Of a DNA stretch of 64,000 bases, positions 16,160 to 24,328 are shown piece by piece. The DNA is from Convivina intestini (GTDB lineage: Bacteria; Bacillota; Bacilli; Lactobacillales; Lactobacillaceae), in assembly GCF_003096575.1 (NCBI RefSeq), contig NZ_QEKT01000001.1, forward strand, positions 68,102 through 132,101. The letters are read 5' to 3'. The position numbers and the translations under genes were made by a program. Under the pieces are notes generated by a model. That model was not told the DNA's origin and ran no database searches. It saw only the letters and a program-made list of their open reading frames with translations. Position 1 is the first letter of the stretch. The number at the start of each line of letters is the position of its first letter.

Positions 16160-17152
16160 ATGATTATTGTTGCAAAAAATGAAGCTGCTGCTCAAGAAAT
16201 TGCCCAAAAGTTGGATCAACATGATCCAATTCACCCAGTGTTTGTTCACCAAAACCGAGTAGCTTTAGCCGGTATTAAAAACATTAGTGCAGCTGATCAG
16301 CAGGCAATTGCCGATCAAGTTGAAGAAATTATTGAGAACCATCATTCCGCCATTAAATCTTCACGGGCCTTCCATCCAGAAGATACCATTATTAAAACCA
16401 AGCACAGTGTTATCGGCGGTAAGCATTTTGTCTTAATGGCTGGACCGGATTCAATTGAATCACCCGAACATGTTTTGGAAATGGGACAAGATGTAAAGGC
16501 TGCTGGGGCAACTATTCTACGTGGTGGGGCCTTCAAGCCGCGGACATCCCCTTATTCTTACCAAGGAAATGGCGAAGCAGGGCTTAAAGCTCATCGGGCT
16601 GCTGCCGATGCTTTAGAAATGGATATGGTTACTGAAATTTTGGATACTCGGGATGTTGATTTAGTTGATCAATATACTGATATTTTCCAAGTCGGTACTC
16701 GAAATATGCAAAACTTCGCCTTGCTAAAGGCTTTAGGACAAAAGCGCAAGCCAGTGGTCTTAAAGCGCGGTATGTCGGCCACCATTGATGATTTATTAAA
16801 TGCAGCTGAATATATTGCTGCTGGTGGAAATGATCAAATTATGTTGATGGAACGTGGTATTCGTACTTTTGACAGTAAATATACGCGTAATACCTTTGAT
16901 GTTGGCGCTATTCCAGTTTTGCAAAAGTTGACTCACTACCCAATTATCGCTGATACTTCGCATGCCGCTGGACACAGCGAATTTGTAACGCCATTGGCTC
17001 AGGCCGCTGTTGCCGCTGGTGCTCAAGGTTTGATGACTGAAATTCACAATGATCCTAGCCATGCCTTTGTTGATGGTGCCCAAGCTTTAACACCAGCTCA
17101 ATACCAGGTATTGGCGACAACCGTACGAAAGATTCACGAGGTGATTGCATGA
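16160..17152 (+). CDS. aroF: 3-deoxy-7-phosphoheptulonate (DAHP) synthase, type I-beta
   Basis: DAHP synthase condenses phosphoenolpyruvate and erythrose 4-phosphate, the first and usually feedback-controlled step of aromatic synthesis. An N-terminal ferredoxin-like regulatory domain (1-~70, MIIVAKNEAAAQ) precedes the KDO8P-synthase-like barrel with LMAGPDSIES, RGGAFKPRTSPYSYQG, VLKRGMSATIDD, ADTSHAAGHS and ALMTEIHNDP-type motifs (here GLMTEIHNDPS). It is 330 aa, as in Thermotoga-type enzymes where the N-terminal domain binds Tyr/Phe. Its last bases overlap aroB (ATGA). The gene symbol varies between species (aroF/aroG/aroA). Confidence 0.95.
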   Translation: MIIVAKNEAAAQEIAQKLDQHDPIHPVFVHQNRVALAGIKNISAADQQAIADQVEEIIENHHSAIKSSRAFHPEDTIIKTKHSVIGGKHFVLMAGPDSIESPEHVLEMGQDVKAAGATILRGGAFKPRTSPYSYQGNGEAGLKAHRAAADALEMDMVTEILDTRDVDLVDQYTDIFQVGTRNMQNFALLKALGQKRKPVVLKRGMSATIDDLLNAAEYIAAGGNDQIMLMERGIRTFDSKYTRNTFDVGAIPVLQKLTHYPIIADTSHAAGHSEFVTPLAQAAVAAGAQGLMTEIHNDPSHAFVDGAQALTPAQYQVLATTVRKIHEVIA

Positions 17153-18207
17153 CCACGGTCAAAGTAAAATTGACTCATAAAAATTATGATGTAAAGATTG
17201 AAAAGGGATTACACCAAGCAATTGGTGAGCAGGTCCGCTCAGTTTGGCAGCCACGTAAGGTGGTACTTATTACGGATAGTAATGTTGGCCCCCTTTATTT
17301 AAGCAGTGCTCAAGGACAGCTAGAAAAAGCTGGTTTTGAAGTTTTACCAGTTGAAGTACCCGCTGGTGAAGCTTCAAAATCCTTAACCAAAGTTGGTGAA
17401 ATTATCAGCCAGATGGCCCAGGCTGGTTTTACCCGGCAAGACGGGGTGATTTCCCTTGGGGGCGGTATGGTTGGCGATTTATCCGGCGTGGTGGCCTCTT
17501 TGTACATGCGCGGCATCGCCTTTATCCAAATTGCAACCTCCCTAACAGCTCAAGTTGATTCCTCAGTCGGTGGTAAAACAGCCGTCAACCTCGGTGAAAC
17601 TAAAAATATTGCCGGTACCTTCTATCAACCGGACTTAGTTTTGGTTGATAGTGATTATCTAGATACTTTGACGGATCGTGATTTGGTTGAGGGTTATGGG
17701 GAAGTTGCTAAAACTTCAGCCTTGGAGGGACAGGATTTCTTTAATTTCACTGGTAAAATTCGTTCCGTCCAAGACATTCGTGACCATGCGCCTGAACTCT
17801 CCGAACGCTCAATTGCTTATAAGGCTAAGGTGGTAATGGGCGATGAAAAAGAGGCCGGCCAACGTCAATTTTTGAACTTCGGTCATACTTTTGGCCATGC
17901 CATTGAATTACTTTCCCATGGCAGTTTACGACATGGTGAGGCGGTGGCAATTGGCATGGTGACTGTTACGCGTGTTTTTGAAGCCGAAGGGATTAGTCCG
18001 GAGGGACTCACCCAAGCTTTAATTGACCGTTTGCAGGCTGTTGGTTTGCCAATTAGTTCTGACCTAGTCGGAACGCCCTTATTTTTCCAGCACATGATTA
18101 ATGATAAAAAGAATCGAGGCGGGGTGATTAATATGGTAGCTTTGGCCCAAGTTGGCCAACCAATCATTGTCCCCAAGCCTTTAGATGAAATTCGCTCGAT
18201 GATTTAA
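17149..18207 (+). CDS. aroB: 3-dehydroquinate synthase
   Basis: AroB converts DAHP to 3-dehydroquinate using NAD+ and a divalent metal. Motifs are the NAD-binding GGGMVGDLSGVVASLYMRG near residue 105, TSLTAQVDSSVGGKTAVN, GYGEVAK and the metal-ligand histidines in FGHTFGHAIE and LRHGEAVAIGM. It is 352 aa, of usual length. It overlaps the DAHP synthase gene by 4 nt, so the two first pathway steps are probably translationally coupled. Confidence 0.97.
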   Translation: MTTVKVKLTHKNYDVKIEKGLHQAIGEQVRSVWQPRKVVLITDSNVGPLYLSSAQGQLEKAGFEVLPVEVPAGEASKSLTKVGEIISQMAQAGFTRQDGVISLGGGMVGDLSGVVASLYMRGIAFIQIATSLTAQVDSSVGGKTAVNLGETKNIAGTFYQPDLVLVDSDYLDTLTDRDLVEGYGEVAKTSALEGQDFFNFTGKIRSVQDIRDHAPELSERSIAYKAKVVMGDEKEAGQRQFLNFGHTFGHAIELLSHGSLRHGEAVAIGMVTVTRVFEAEGISPEGLTQALIDRLQAVGLPISSDLVGTPLFFQHMINDKKNRGGVINMVALAQVGQPIIVPKPLDEIRSMI

Positions 18208-18225
18208 AAATTAGAAAGAGGACTT

Positions 18226-19404
18226 ATGCGATATATTACAGCTGGTGAAAGCCATGGACCTGAAGAAATTGCTGTTATCGAAGGTATTCCGGCCGGTTTG
18301 CACCTGAGTCAAGCTGATGTAGATGCTCAATTGGCTCGTCGTCAACACGGTTATGGCCGGGGTGAACGGCAAAAAATAGAAACTGATCGGGTAACTTTTT
18401 TAACCGGGGTTCGGCACCAATCTACTTTAGGATCACCAATTACTTTAAATGTTCATAATGATGACCATAATAATTGGTCCAAAATTATGGCGCCAGATGA
18501 ACCTGCCAGTGCTGAAAATACGCTCCGTAAGGTATTACGGCCGCGTCCTGGACATGCCGACTTAGTTGGTGGGATGAAATACCGTCATCAAGAAGATTTA
18601 CGGAATGTTTTGGAAAGGTCTTCGGCCCGTGAAACCACTATGCGGGTGGCCGTTGGGGCAGTTGCCAAAAAGTTATTAGCTGAAATTGGCGTAGATGTGC
18701 ATGGTTTTGTGGTCAATGTTGGGCCGGCCTACTCAGATTTGAATACCTTGACCCAGTACAAAGACTTAGAAGAATTACGTCAGGTGACGGAAGGATTTGC
18801 GACTCGGGCTTTAGATGCTCAAGCTGATCAGGCCATCCAGCAGGTGATTGATCAGGCCAAATCCGATGCCAACACTGTGGGTGGACAGGTGCAAGTGATG
18901 GCCACTGGCATACTAGTCGGCTTGGGTTCCTATGTTTCCGCCGATGAAAAGTTAGATGCTAAAATTGCCCGAGCAATTGTCGGCATTAACGCTTTTAAGG
19001 GGGTCCAGTTTGGGGATGCTTTTAATAATGCCGATAAATTTGGTGATCAAATTATGGATGAAATTTATTGGAGTCAAGAACGTGGTTTTTATCGTGGTTC
19101 CGATAATTTGGGTGGTTTTGAAGGCGGCATGACGACCGGCGAACCAATCATTGTTCGTGGTGTGGTTAAACCGATTCCGACCTTGTATCGGCCCATGCAG
19201 TCAGTGGATATTGACAGTCATGAAAATCATAAGGCTTCGATTGAACGCTCAGATACCACCGCAGTGACTGCAGCGGCGGTGATTGCGGAAGCCATGGTCG
19301 CTATTGAGTTGGCTAAGGCAGTTTTGGATAAATTTGATGCCGATAATATTGAGCGCATGAAAGAACAAGTTCAACAGTATCGCCAAGAAATTAAAGAATT
19401 TTAA
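18226..19404 (+). CDS. aroC: Chorismate synthase
   Basis: AroC makes chorismate from 5-enolpyruvylshikimate 3-phosphate with reduced FMN. Signature motifs are GESHGP at the N-terminus, RRQHGYGRGERQKIE, RPGHADLVGGMKY, SSARETTMRVAVGAVAK and the C-terminal RSDTTAVTAAAVIAEAM. It is 392 aa. AGAAAGAGG precedes the ATG. It is separated from aroA by a 50-nt gap that holds a UUCG-capped hairpin. Confidence 0.97.
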   Translation: MRYITAGESHGPEEIAVIEGIPAGLHLSQADVDAQLARRQHGYGRGERQKIETDRVTFLTGVRHQSTLGSPITLNVHNDDHNNWSKIMAPDEPASAENTLRKVLRPRPGHADLVGGMKYRHQEDLRNVLERSSARETTMRVAVGAVAKKLLAEIGVDVHGFVVNVGPAYSDLNTLTQYKDLEELRQVTEGFATRALDAQADQAIQQVIDQAKSDANTVGGQVQVMATGILVGLGSYVSADEKLDAKIARAIVGINAFKGVQFGDAFNNADKFGDQIMDEIYWSQERGFYRGSDNLGGFEGGMTTGEPIIVRGVVKPIPTLYRPMQSVDIDSHENHKASIERSDTTAVTAAAVIAEAMVAIELAKAVLDKFDADNIERMKEQVQQYRQEIKEF

Positions 19405-19410
19405 GTCAAA

Positions 19411-19424
19411 GTAGCTTCGGCTAC
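19411..19424 (+). other. UUCG tetraloop hairpin between aroC and aroA
   Basis: GTAGC-TTCG-GCTAC, a short but stable hairpin with no T run after it, so it is not a terminator. It could mark an mRNA processing or stability boundary inside the operon. Confidence 0.5.
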
Positions 19425-19454
19425 GTACATATAATTTAGTAAAGGAAAGTCAAT

Positions 19455-20765
19455 ATGATTAAATTACAGTCAGCACCAATCAGCGGTTTGCAGGGAGAAT
19501 TAATGGTTCCCGGAGATAAGTCGATTTCCCATCGAGCCTTAATGTTTGGGGCAATTGCCCAAGGACAAACAGTGGTAGACCGTTTTTTGGCCTCAGCTGA
19601 TGTTTATCATACGATGGGTGTTTTACAAAACTTAGGAGTGCAAATTAAAGAACAAGGCGACCAATTAATCATTGAAGGACGCGGGTTAGAACATTTTCAT
19701 GCTCCCAAAACTGCTTTAGATATGGGAAATTCGGGTACTTCCACGCGTTTACTAATGGGATTACTCGCTAAGCAGCCCTTTGATATGCCTTTTTTTGGCG
19801 ATGAGTCGCTATCTAAAAGGCCTTTAAAACGGGTTAGCCAACCGTTACAGGCCATGGGTGCTCATTTTCAGTTAACCGATGGTGATTATTTACCTGGAAT
19901 AATCCAAGCTAATAATCAGTTACAAGGAATCCACTATGAAATGCCGGTTGCTTCGGCCCAGGTTAAAAGTGCTTTGATTTTTGCTGGTATGCAGGCTGAG
20001 GGCACCACCACGATTGTGTCACCGCTGGCTTCACGGGATCATACCGAGCGAATGCTCCAAAAATTTGGTGGTCGTATTGAACTCGATGGCAATACAATTC
20101 GAATTGAAAAACAGCCCTTATTACAGGGGCAACATGTGGTTGTGCCAGCCGATATTTCTAGTGCAGCCTTCTTTATGGTAGCGGCTTTGATTACGCCAAA
20201 TTCTAATATTACCTTAAAAGGTGTTGGCATTAATCCTACTCGGGATGGTATTTTACGATTATTAAAAAAGATGGGCGCTAACATTGAGATGGTTAATCGG
20301 CATGATGACCAAGAGCCAGTAGCCGATTTGATTATTAAGTATCAGCCATTGCATGGTATTGAAATTACTGCTGCTGATATTCCGGCAACGGTTGATGAGC
20401 TACCAATTTTAGCTTTGGCAGCCAGTCAGGCCCAAGGGAAAACGACCATCAGTGGGGCCCAAGAATTACGTGTCAAAGAGACTGATCGGATTGACGCCGT
20501 AGTGCGCGTTTTGTCCCGACTGGGCGTGTCAGTTTCTGAAAAGCCGGATGGGATGGTAATTGAGGGCGGTAAGCCGCTAGTTGCCCATGATCAAGCCGTG
20601 GCCTTGTCATCAAATGGCGATCATCGCATTGCCATGATGATTGCTGTGGCGGCCTTAATTACTAAGGGGGAAGTGACCCTGATTGACGAAGATGCGATGG
20701 CTATTTCTTATCCTACTTTTATGGCAGATTTAGCGCAATTAATGCCTAACGAGGAAATCAAATGA
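19455..20765 (+). CDS. aroA: 3-phosphoshikimate 1-carboxyvinyltransferase (EPSP synthase)
   Basis: AroA transfers enolpyruvate from PEP to shikimate 3-phosphate. It is a two-domain inside-out barrel with PGDKSISHRALM near residue 20, MGNSGTSTRLLMG near 95, SAQVKSALIFAG near 170, ATVDELPILALAA, RVKETDRIDAV and SNGDHRIAMM. It is 436 aa. AAAGGAAAG precedes the ATG. It overlaps tyrA by ATGA. LMGLLAKQPF follows the active-site loop, but I do not assign inhibitor sensitivity class from sequence alone. Confidence 0.97.
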   Translation: MIKLQSAPISGLQGELMVPGDKSISHRALMFGAIAQGQTVVDRFLASADVYHTMGVLQNLGVQIKEQGDQLIIEGRGLEHFHAPKTALDMGNSGTSTRLLMGLLAKQPFDMPFFGDESLSKRPLKRVSQPLQAMGAHFQLTDGDYLPGIIQANNQLQGIHYEMPVASAQVKSALIFAGMQAEGTTTIVSPLASRDHTERMLQKFGGRIELDGNTIRIEKQPLLQGQHVVVPADISSAAFFMVAALITPNSNITLKGVGINPTRDGILRLLKKMGANIEMVNRHDDQEPVADLIIKYQPLHGIEITAADIPATVDELPILALAASQAQGKTTISGAQELRVKETDRIDAVVRVLSRLGVSVSEKPDGMVIEGGKPLVAHDQAVALSSNGDHRIAMMIAVAALITKGEVTLIDEDAMAISYPTFMADLAQLMPNEEIK

Positions 20766-21634
20766 ACGTTGTGATTGTAGGACTAGGTGAAATGGGGGCC
20801 TCCTTGGCCTGTGATTTACGCCAAAGTCCGCAGATAAAATTAATAGGGGTTGATCGAAATGCGGTTAGTTTAGCCTATGCTCGTAAAACTGGTTTGGTAG
20901 ACGAAACTAGTCAGGATTTGGCGACAGTTGCTGCCCAGGCTGATTTGATTATTTTAGCGACGCCAGTTGACAGTATTGAAAAAATGATTGCCCAATTAGG
21001 ACAGTTGCCTTTAAAAGCAACGGTAATTGTCACTGATGCTGGCTCAACCAAACGTGCTATTATGGCTCAGGCTCGGCAATTTTTGTTACCAAAAGGGATT
21101 ACCTTTATCGGCGGGCATGCCATGGCCGGCAGTCATTTAGCAGGTGTTCAGGCTGCTAAAACTGGCATGTATCGCCAAGCACCATATTTTTTAATGCCAG
21201 CAGATGAGCAGGCAGCTAGCCGAGTGGGCGATTTAAAAGATATTTTAGCGCCCACCGGAGCCAATTTTATTACCATGTCAGTTGACGAACATGATGATTT
21301 AATGGCGGTTATTTCAGATAACCCCCACGTAATTGCCTTTGCTCTGATGAATAGTGCCGTTAATGATTTGGGCAAGAGTCAAGACTTTGGCCAATATGTG
21401 GCGGGCGGTTTTAAGGATATGACTCGGATTGCGGCCAGTAATCCGCAACTGTGGTCAGATATTTTATTGAGTAATCAAAAGGCAGTTTTAAACAATTTAA
21501 CTAGCTTTCGACAAGCCTTGGATCAATTTCAAAGAGCGATTGAAGCTAGTGATGAAACAGCGTTACTGCAATTAATTAGTCGGGCCCAAACGAGTCGACA
21601 AAATTTATTAATAAAGCGAGAAAATAATGATTAA
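20762..21634 (+). CDS. tyrA: Prephenate dehydrogenase
   Basis: TyrA oxidatively decarboxylates prephenate to 4-hydroxyphenylpyruvate, the tyrosine branch. The N-terminal Rossmann motif is GLGEMGASLA (7-16), followed by VTDAGSTKRAI, FIGGHAMAGSH near 118 (the catalytic-type His) and a helical dimerisation domain with SDNPHVIAFALM. At 290 aa it lacks the C-terminal ACT domain that many Bacillus-type enzymes carry, so feedback by tyrosine is less likely through this protein. It overlaps aroA by 4 nt and the next gene by 8 nt. Confidence 0.95.
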   Translation: MNVVIVGLGEMGASLACDLRQSPQIKLIGVDRNAVSLAYARKTGLVDETSQDLATVAAQADLIILATPVDSIEKMIAQLGQLPLKATVIVTDAGSTKRAIMAQARQFLLPKGITFIGGHAMAGSHLAGVQAAKTGMYRQAPYFLMPADEQAASRVGDLKDILAPTGANFITMSVDEHDDLMAVISDNPHVIAFALMNSAVNDLGKSQDFGQYVAGGFKDMTRIAASNPQLWSDILLSNQKAVLNNLTSFRQALDQFQRAIEASDETALLQLISRAQTSRQNLLIKRENND

Positions 21635-22430
21635 AGAACCGGATACCTTAATGTTAATTGGTTTCATGGGAGCCGGAAAAACAACTGTTGGCCGTGAAAT
21701 TGCCCGTCAACATCATTCTAAGTTTTTAGATTTAGATCAAGAGATTGAACGGGCAGCGGGGATGTCGATTGCTCAAATTTTTCAAAAACATGATGAAAAT
21801 TACTTTCGTCGCTTAGAAACCCAAGTGTTAAGTCAAGTTCAAACCTTTAATGGGGTGGTGGCAACCGGTGGTGGTGTGGTGGAACGGGCTGAAAATCGTG
21901 AAATCTTAAAAAATTCACCAGCCACTCTCGTTTATTTACATGGTAACTTGGAAAGTACGATTAGTCGTTTGTTGGCGGAAGGGCAACGACCACTTTTACA
22001 GGAAAAATCAACCGCCGATTTCTTCCAACTTTGGGAAGCACGGGATCCTAAATACCAAGAAGTGGCTAATTTCACTGTAGAAACAGTTGGAAAAACGCCA
22101 CAAAGAATTGCGGCTGAAATCGTAGCGCTTTTTAGTGCCAATGAAGATGAATTAGCTTTTTTGGCCTTGCGATCGCAAATTGATGCCTTTGATCGGCAAC
22201 TATTTGACATTATTTCAAAACGGATGGAAGTCGTGTTAGCAGTGGCTAATTACAAGAAAAAAGTCGGTATGTCCGTTTCTCAACCGACTCGGATGTCTAA
22301 TATGCGGGCCGCTTTGAAGGTTGACTACGCCAAAAATCCTAATATTTCCGACGAATTTATTGATGAATTAATGACTATTTTGTTAGAAACCGCCATGAAA
22401 CGTGAAGACGAAGAGATGCAGCGGGGGTGA
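21627..22430 (+). CDS. aroK: Shikimate kinase fused to an AroQ-type chorismate mutase domain
   Basis: Residues 1-~170 are a shikimate kinase: P-loop GFMGAGKTT (12-20), Asp35/Asp37 in FLDLDQEIE, Arg61, Gly-rich GGG (81-83) and Arg121 in GQRPLL. Residues ~176-262 look like an AroQ chorismate mutase (mostly helical): LRSQIDAFDRQL with Arg182, SKRMEVV with Arg199, YKKK at 209-212 and Arg222 in PTRMSNM. Position 223, where AroQ enzymes usually have Glu, is Met, and the usual late Gln is not evident, so mutase activity needs testing. At 267 aa it is ~95 residues longer than a lone kinase. No separate chorismate mutase gene is in the operon, which supports a working domain. Confidence 0.85.
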   Translation: MIKEPDTLMLIGFMGAGKTTVGREIARQHHSKFLDLDQEIERAAGMSIAQIFQKHDENYFRRLETQVLSQVQTFNGVVATGGGVVERAENREILKNSPATLVYLHGNLESTISRLLAEGQRPLLQEKSTADFFQLWEARDPKYQEVANFTVETVGKTPQRIAAEIVALFSANEDELAFLALRSQIDAFDRQLFDIISKRMEVVLAVANYKKKVGMSVSQPTRMSNMRAALKVDYAKNPNISDEFIDELMTILLETAMKREDEEMQRG

Positions 22431-22434
22431 AGCC

Positions 22435-22989
22435 ATGCGACTACATACTTTGGGACCGGTCGGTACGGATTCACAGCGGGCGGCTCAATATTATCAAACT
22501 AATCAAGAAATTATTTTACACAGTAGTTTTGAAGAAATTCTAACCAATTTAGCTGACTATCAGGGCGAAGAAATTTTGCTACCGGTGGCCTTTAAATCGC
22601 AGCAGGTTCCCGGTTTAAATTTTGCAGACTTTAACTACTTGGAGTGGCAACGTGCTAAAATTAAAACGGCTTTTGTGTTACCACTTTTGCCCTTAATTGT
22701 TTTGGAAAATCTTAATCATCGCAAGCAAATTGCCATCATTCATGCAGCGACTGAAGGCTTAATGAAGCGCTACTTACAATCGGTTGATTTAGATAATGTT
22801 TGGGGACCTTCGGTTGTTTTTGCTCCTAGTAAACCCGTGGCCTTTGAACGTTTTGTGGCCGATCAAGATTGGTTTTCAATCGTATCGTTAAACCAGTATG
22901 AAAATAGTGATTTAGTTGACGATGATCATTACCAAGTTCGACAAACCCTCCGTCCTGAGATGGTCTGGGTTGTCTATGAAATAAAGTAG
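22435..22989 (+). CDS. Short prephenate dehydratase-like / BacA-like protein
   Basis: This gene occupies the position where pheA would be expected. The N-terminal LHTLGPVGTDSQRAA resembles the first glycine loop of prephenate dehydratase and of the related prephenate decarboxylase BacA (LGPEGTxS). It is only 184 aa, against ~280 for a dehydratase with its ACT domain, near BacA (~200). The dehydratase Thr-Arg-Phe motif is not seen and there is no ACT domain. The start ATG 22435 has GGGGGTGA upstream; an in-frame ATG at 22402 lies inside aroK and has no site. Context suggests prephenate to phenylpyruvate, but a decarboxylase or non-enzymatic role is possible. Confidence 0.65.
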   Translation: MRLHTLGPVGTDSQRAAQYYQTNQEIILHSSFEEILTNLADYQGEEILLPVAFKSQQVPGLNFADFNYLEWQRAKIKTAFVLPLLPLIVLENLNHRKQIAIIHAATEGLMKRYLQSVDLDNVWGPSVVFAPSKPVAFERFVADQDWFSIVSLNQYENSDLVDDDHYQVRQTLRPEMVWVVYEIK

Positions 22990-22995
22990 GATAAA

Positions 22996-23880
22996 ATGAA
23001 TTTACGTGAATTATTGAAGCTTCCTCCCGCTAACCGACCAGTCATTGCTGTGCCCATGACCTTGGGCCCCCAGGATAAATTTTCACCCTTTGCTCGGGAA
23101 TTAGCTACGCAAAATCCAGATGTCGTCGAATGGCGAGCTGATTATATCGTCGATGAATTTAGTCAGGAAGTGATTTGGCAGCAAGTCAAAGCCGGAGCTC
23201 AGCAAGAGTTAGCTCAGAAAAATGTTTCTAAATTAACCGAAGCCAAAATGCTGTCGGAACTAGAATCCGCACGGCAGGAATTTTTAACGAATTGGCCAGC
23301 GATGCAACGTGAAATTATTAAAGAAATTGTTAGTAATGTCTTTGATACGGTTGGTCAATATCCGGTTATTTTGACCTATCGGACTAAGAGTCAGGGCGGC
23401 CAAGGAGAGTTTAATGAGTTAGAGTATGTGACCTTCATCATGGCTGCCTTACAAACTGGTTTTCCATTTGCAGCCATCGACTTAGAAGATACTTTGGAAA
23501 GTGGTTTGAAGGAAAAGATTATTCAGGCTGCCAAAGCACGTGAGATTCCAGTGTTACTTTCTTATCATGATTGGCAGACCACACCAGTTAATCTAGAAAA
23601 GGTCATTCAATATTTGGCGGATCAACCAGTTCAAATTGTTAAACTAGCTGTAATGCCCCAAGTAGCAGCTGATGTTGATCGCTTGCTGAATGCAACAGCC
23701 GCCATGGCTCCCGTGATTAGTCAGCCTTTAGTGACAATGGCGATGGGACCATTTGGTGAAAAAAGCCGTATTGAAGGATATAAGTATGGTTCGCAGATGA
23801 CTTTTGCTACTTTATCGAGCCAGTACAGTTCTGCACCTGGTCAATTGACCGTGGCGCAACTATTGCAGGCTTGGCAGTAA
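22996..23880 (+). CDS. aroD: 3-dehydroquinate dehydratase, type I
   Basis: AroD dehydrates 3-dehydroquinate through a Schiff base in a (beta/alpha)8 barrel. Catalytic residues are visible: Glu45 and Arg47 in VEWRAD, Arg129 in TYRTKSQGG, His191 in SYHDW and Lys216 in IVKLAVM. It is 294 aa, about 40-55 longer than usual; the extra length is a charged, probably helical insert at about residues 62-110 (QKNVSKLTEAKMLSELESAR). AGTAGGATAAA precedes the ATG. It is the last gene of the operon. Confidence 0.93.
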   Translation: MNLRELLKLPPANRPVIAVPMTLGPQDKFSPFARELATQNPDVVEWRADYIVDEFSQEVIWQQVKAGAQQELAQKNVSKLTEAKMLSELESARQEFLTNWPAMQREIIKEIVSNVFDTVGQYPVILTYRTKSQGGQGEFNELEYVTFIMAALQTGFPFAAIDLEDTLESGLKEKIIQAAKAREIPVLLSYHDWQTTPVNLEKVIQYLADQPVQIVKLAVMPQVAADVDRLLNATAAMAPVISQPLVTMAMGPFGEKSRIEGYKYGSQMTFATLSSQYSSAPGQLTVAQLLQAWQ

Positions 23881-23892
23881 GCATGTTATAAT
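23863..23892 (+). promoter_or_regulatory. Strong extended -10 promoter at the end of aroD
   Basis: TTGCAG (23863-23868), 18-nt spacer, TG-T-TATAAT (23884-23892). It points at a short region that ends in a terminator 60 nt later. Confidence 0.65.
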
Positions 23893-23898
23893 ACTTCT

Positions 23899-23957
23899 TG
23901 ACCAACTGGGTAGTATCTATCTACCTACCCGTCACTCTTCGGAGTGGCGTTTTTTTT
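23899..23957 (+). ncRNA. Candidate ~60-nt small RNA between aroD and the HTH gene
   Basis: The RNA would start just after the extended -10 box and end at the T run. It can form GGTAG/CTACC (23909-23913 with 23921-23925) and then the UUCG-capped terminator. No ribosome site or convincing ORF is present. It may be a genuine sRNA, a riboswitch-like leader, or only a terminated spurious transcript. I know of no family match. Confidence 0.4.
23930..23957 (+). terminator. Terminator of the aro operon (UUCG loop)
   Basis: CGTCACTC (23930-23937), TTCG loop, GAGTGGCG (23942-23949), eight T. 8 bp with one G:U. Confidence 0.92.
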
Positions 23958-23961
23958 GGCT

Positions 23962-24004
23962 GAATTTCAATAATATTTATATAAATTAAATATTATTGAA
24001 ATTT
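23962..24004. promoter_or_regulatory. Long inverted repeat, operator candidate
   Basis: ATTTCAATAATATTTA (23964-23979) and its exact complement TAAATATTATTGAAAT (23987-24002), 7-nt centre, extendable by one A:T and one G:T pair. The right arm contains the -35 box TTGAAA of the following HTH gene. Confidence 0.55.
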
Positions 24005-24024
24005 ATATTCAATTATATTAAAAT
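23996..24024 (+). promoter_or_regulatory. Promoter of the HTH/membrane-protein pair
   Basis: TTGAAA (23996-24001), 17-nt spacer, TAAAAT (24019-24024), about 30 nt before the TTG start. Confidence 0.65.
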
Positions 24025-24055
24025 AAAATAAATAATATTAAAGAGGAGCTGTGCT

Positions 24056-24328
24056 TTGTGGTTTTGGGATTTAGCAGAAGAAGATCAAGAATTTATTAAG
24101 CAGTTAACTCTGGCTTCAGGTTCCTTAAAGGAATTAGCTAAGATTTATGGCGTTAGTTATCCAACCGTGCGGTTAAGATTAAATCGGATTATTGACAAGA
24201 TAAGATTAACTGAAAAAGACACGAATAATTTTGAAAGCAAAATAATGCAATTAGTTATTGATGAGAAAATTTCTTTAGATATTGCTAAAGAAATTATTGA
24301 GAAGTATCGAGAGGAAGAAAATGTCTGA
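24056..24328 (+). CDS. Small DUF2089-type helix-turn-helix protein
   Basis: A 90-aa protein whose N-terminal half is a sigma-region-4-like HTH: LAEEDQEFIKQL, then SGSLKELAKIYGVSYPTVR (turn at YGVSYP) and LRLNRIIDKI; the C-terminal half is helical and charged. The motif fits DUF2089. The TTG start has AGAGGAG 7 nt upstream. It overlaps the next gene by 8 nt. The inverted repeat over its -35 box suggests self-repression, which is inference. The N-terminal zinc ribbon of longer DUF2089 proteins is absent. Confidence 0.85.
   Translation: MWFWDLAEEDQEFIKQLTLASGSLKELAKIYGVSYPTVRLRLNRIIDKIRLTEKDTNNFESKIMQLVIDEKISLDIAKEIIEKYREEENV

Noticed and set aside
22435-22989. Bacilysin-type biosynthetic cluster
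   Set aside because: Only a BacA-like protein is seen; no bacB-bacG homologues are present and every neighbour belongs to primary aromatic synthesis.
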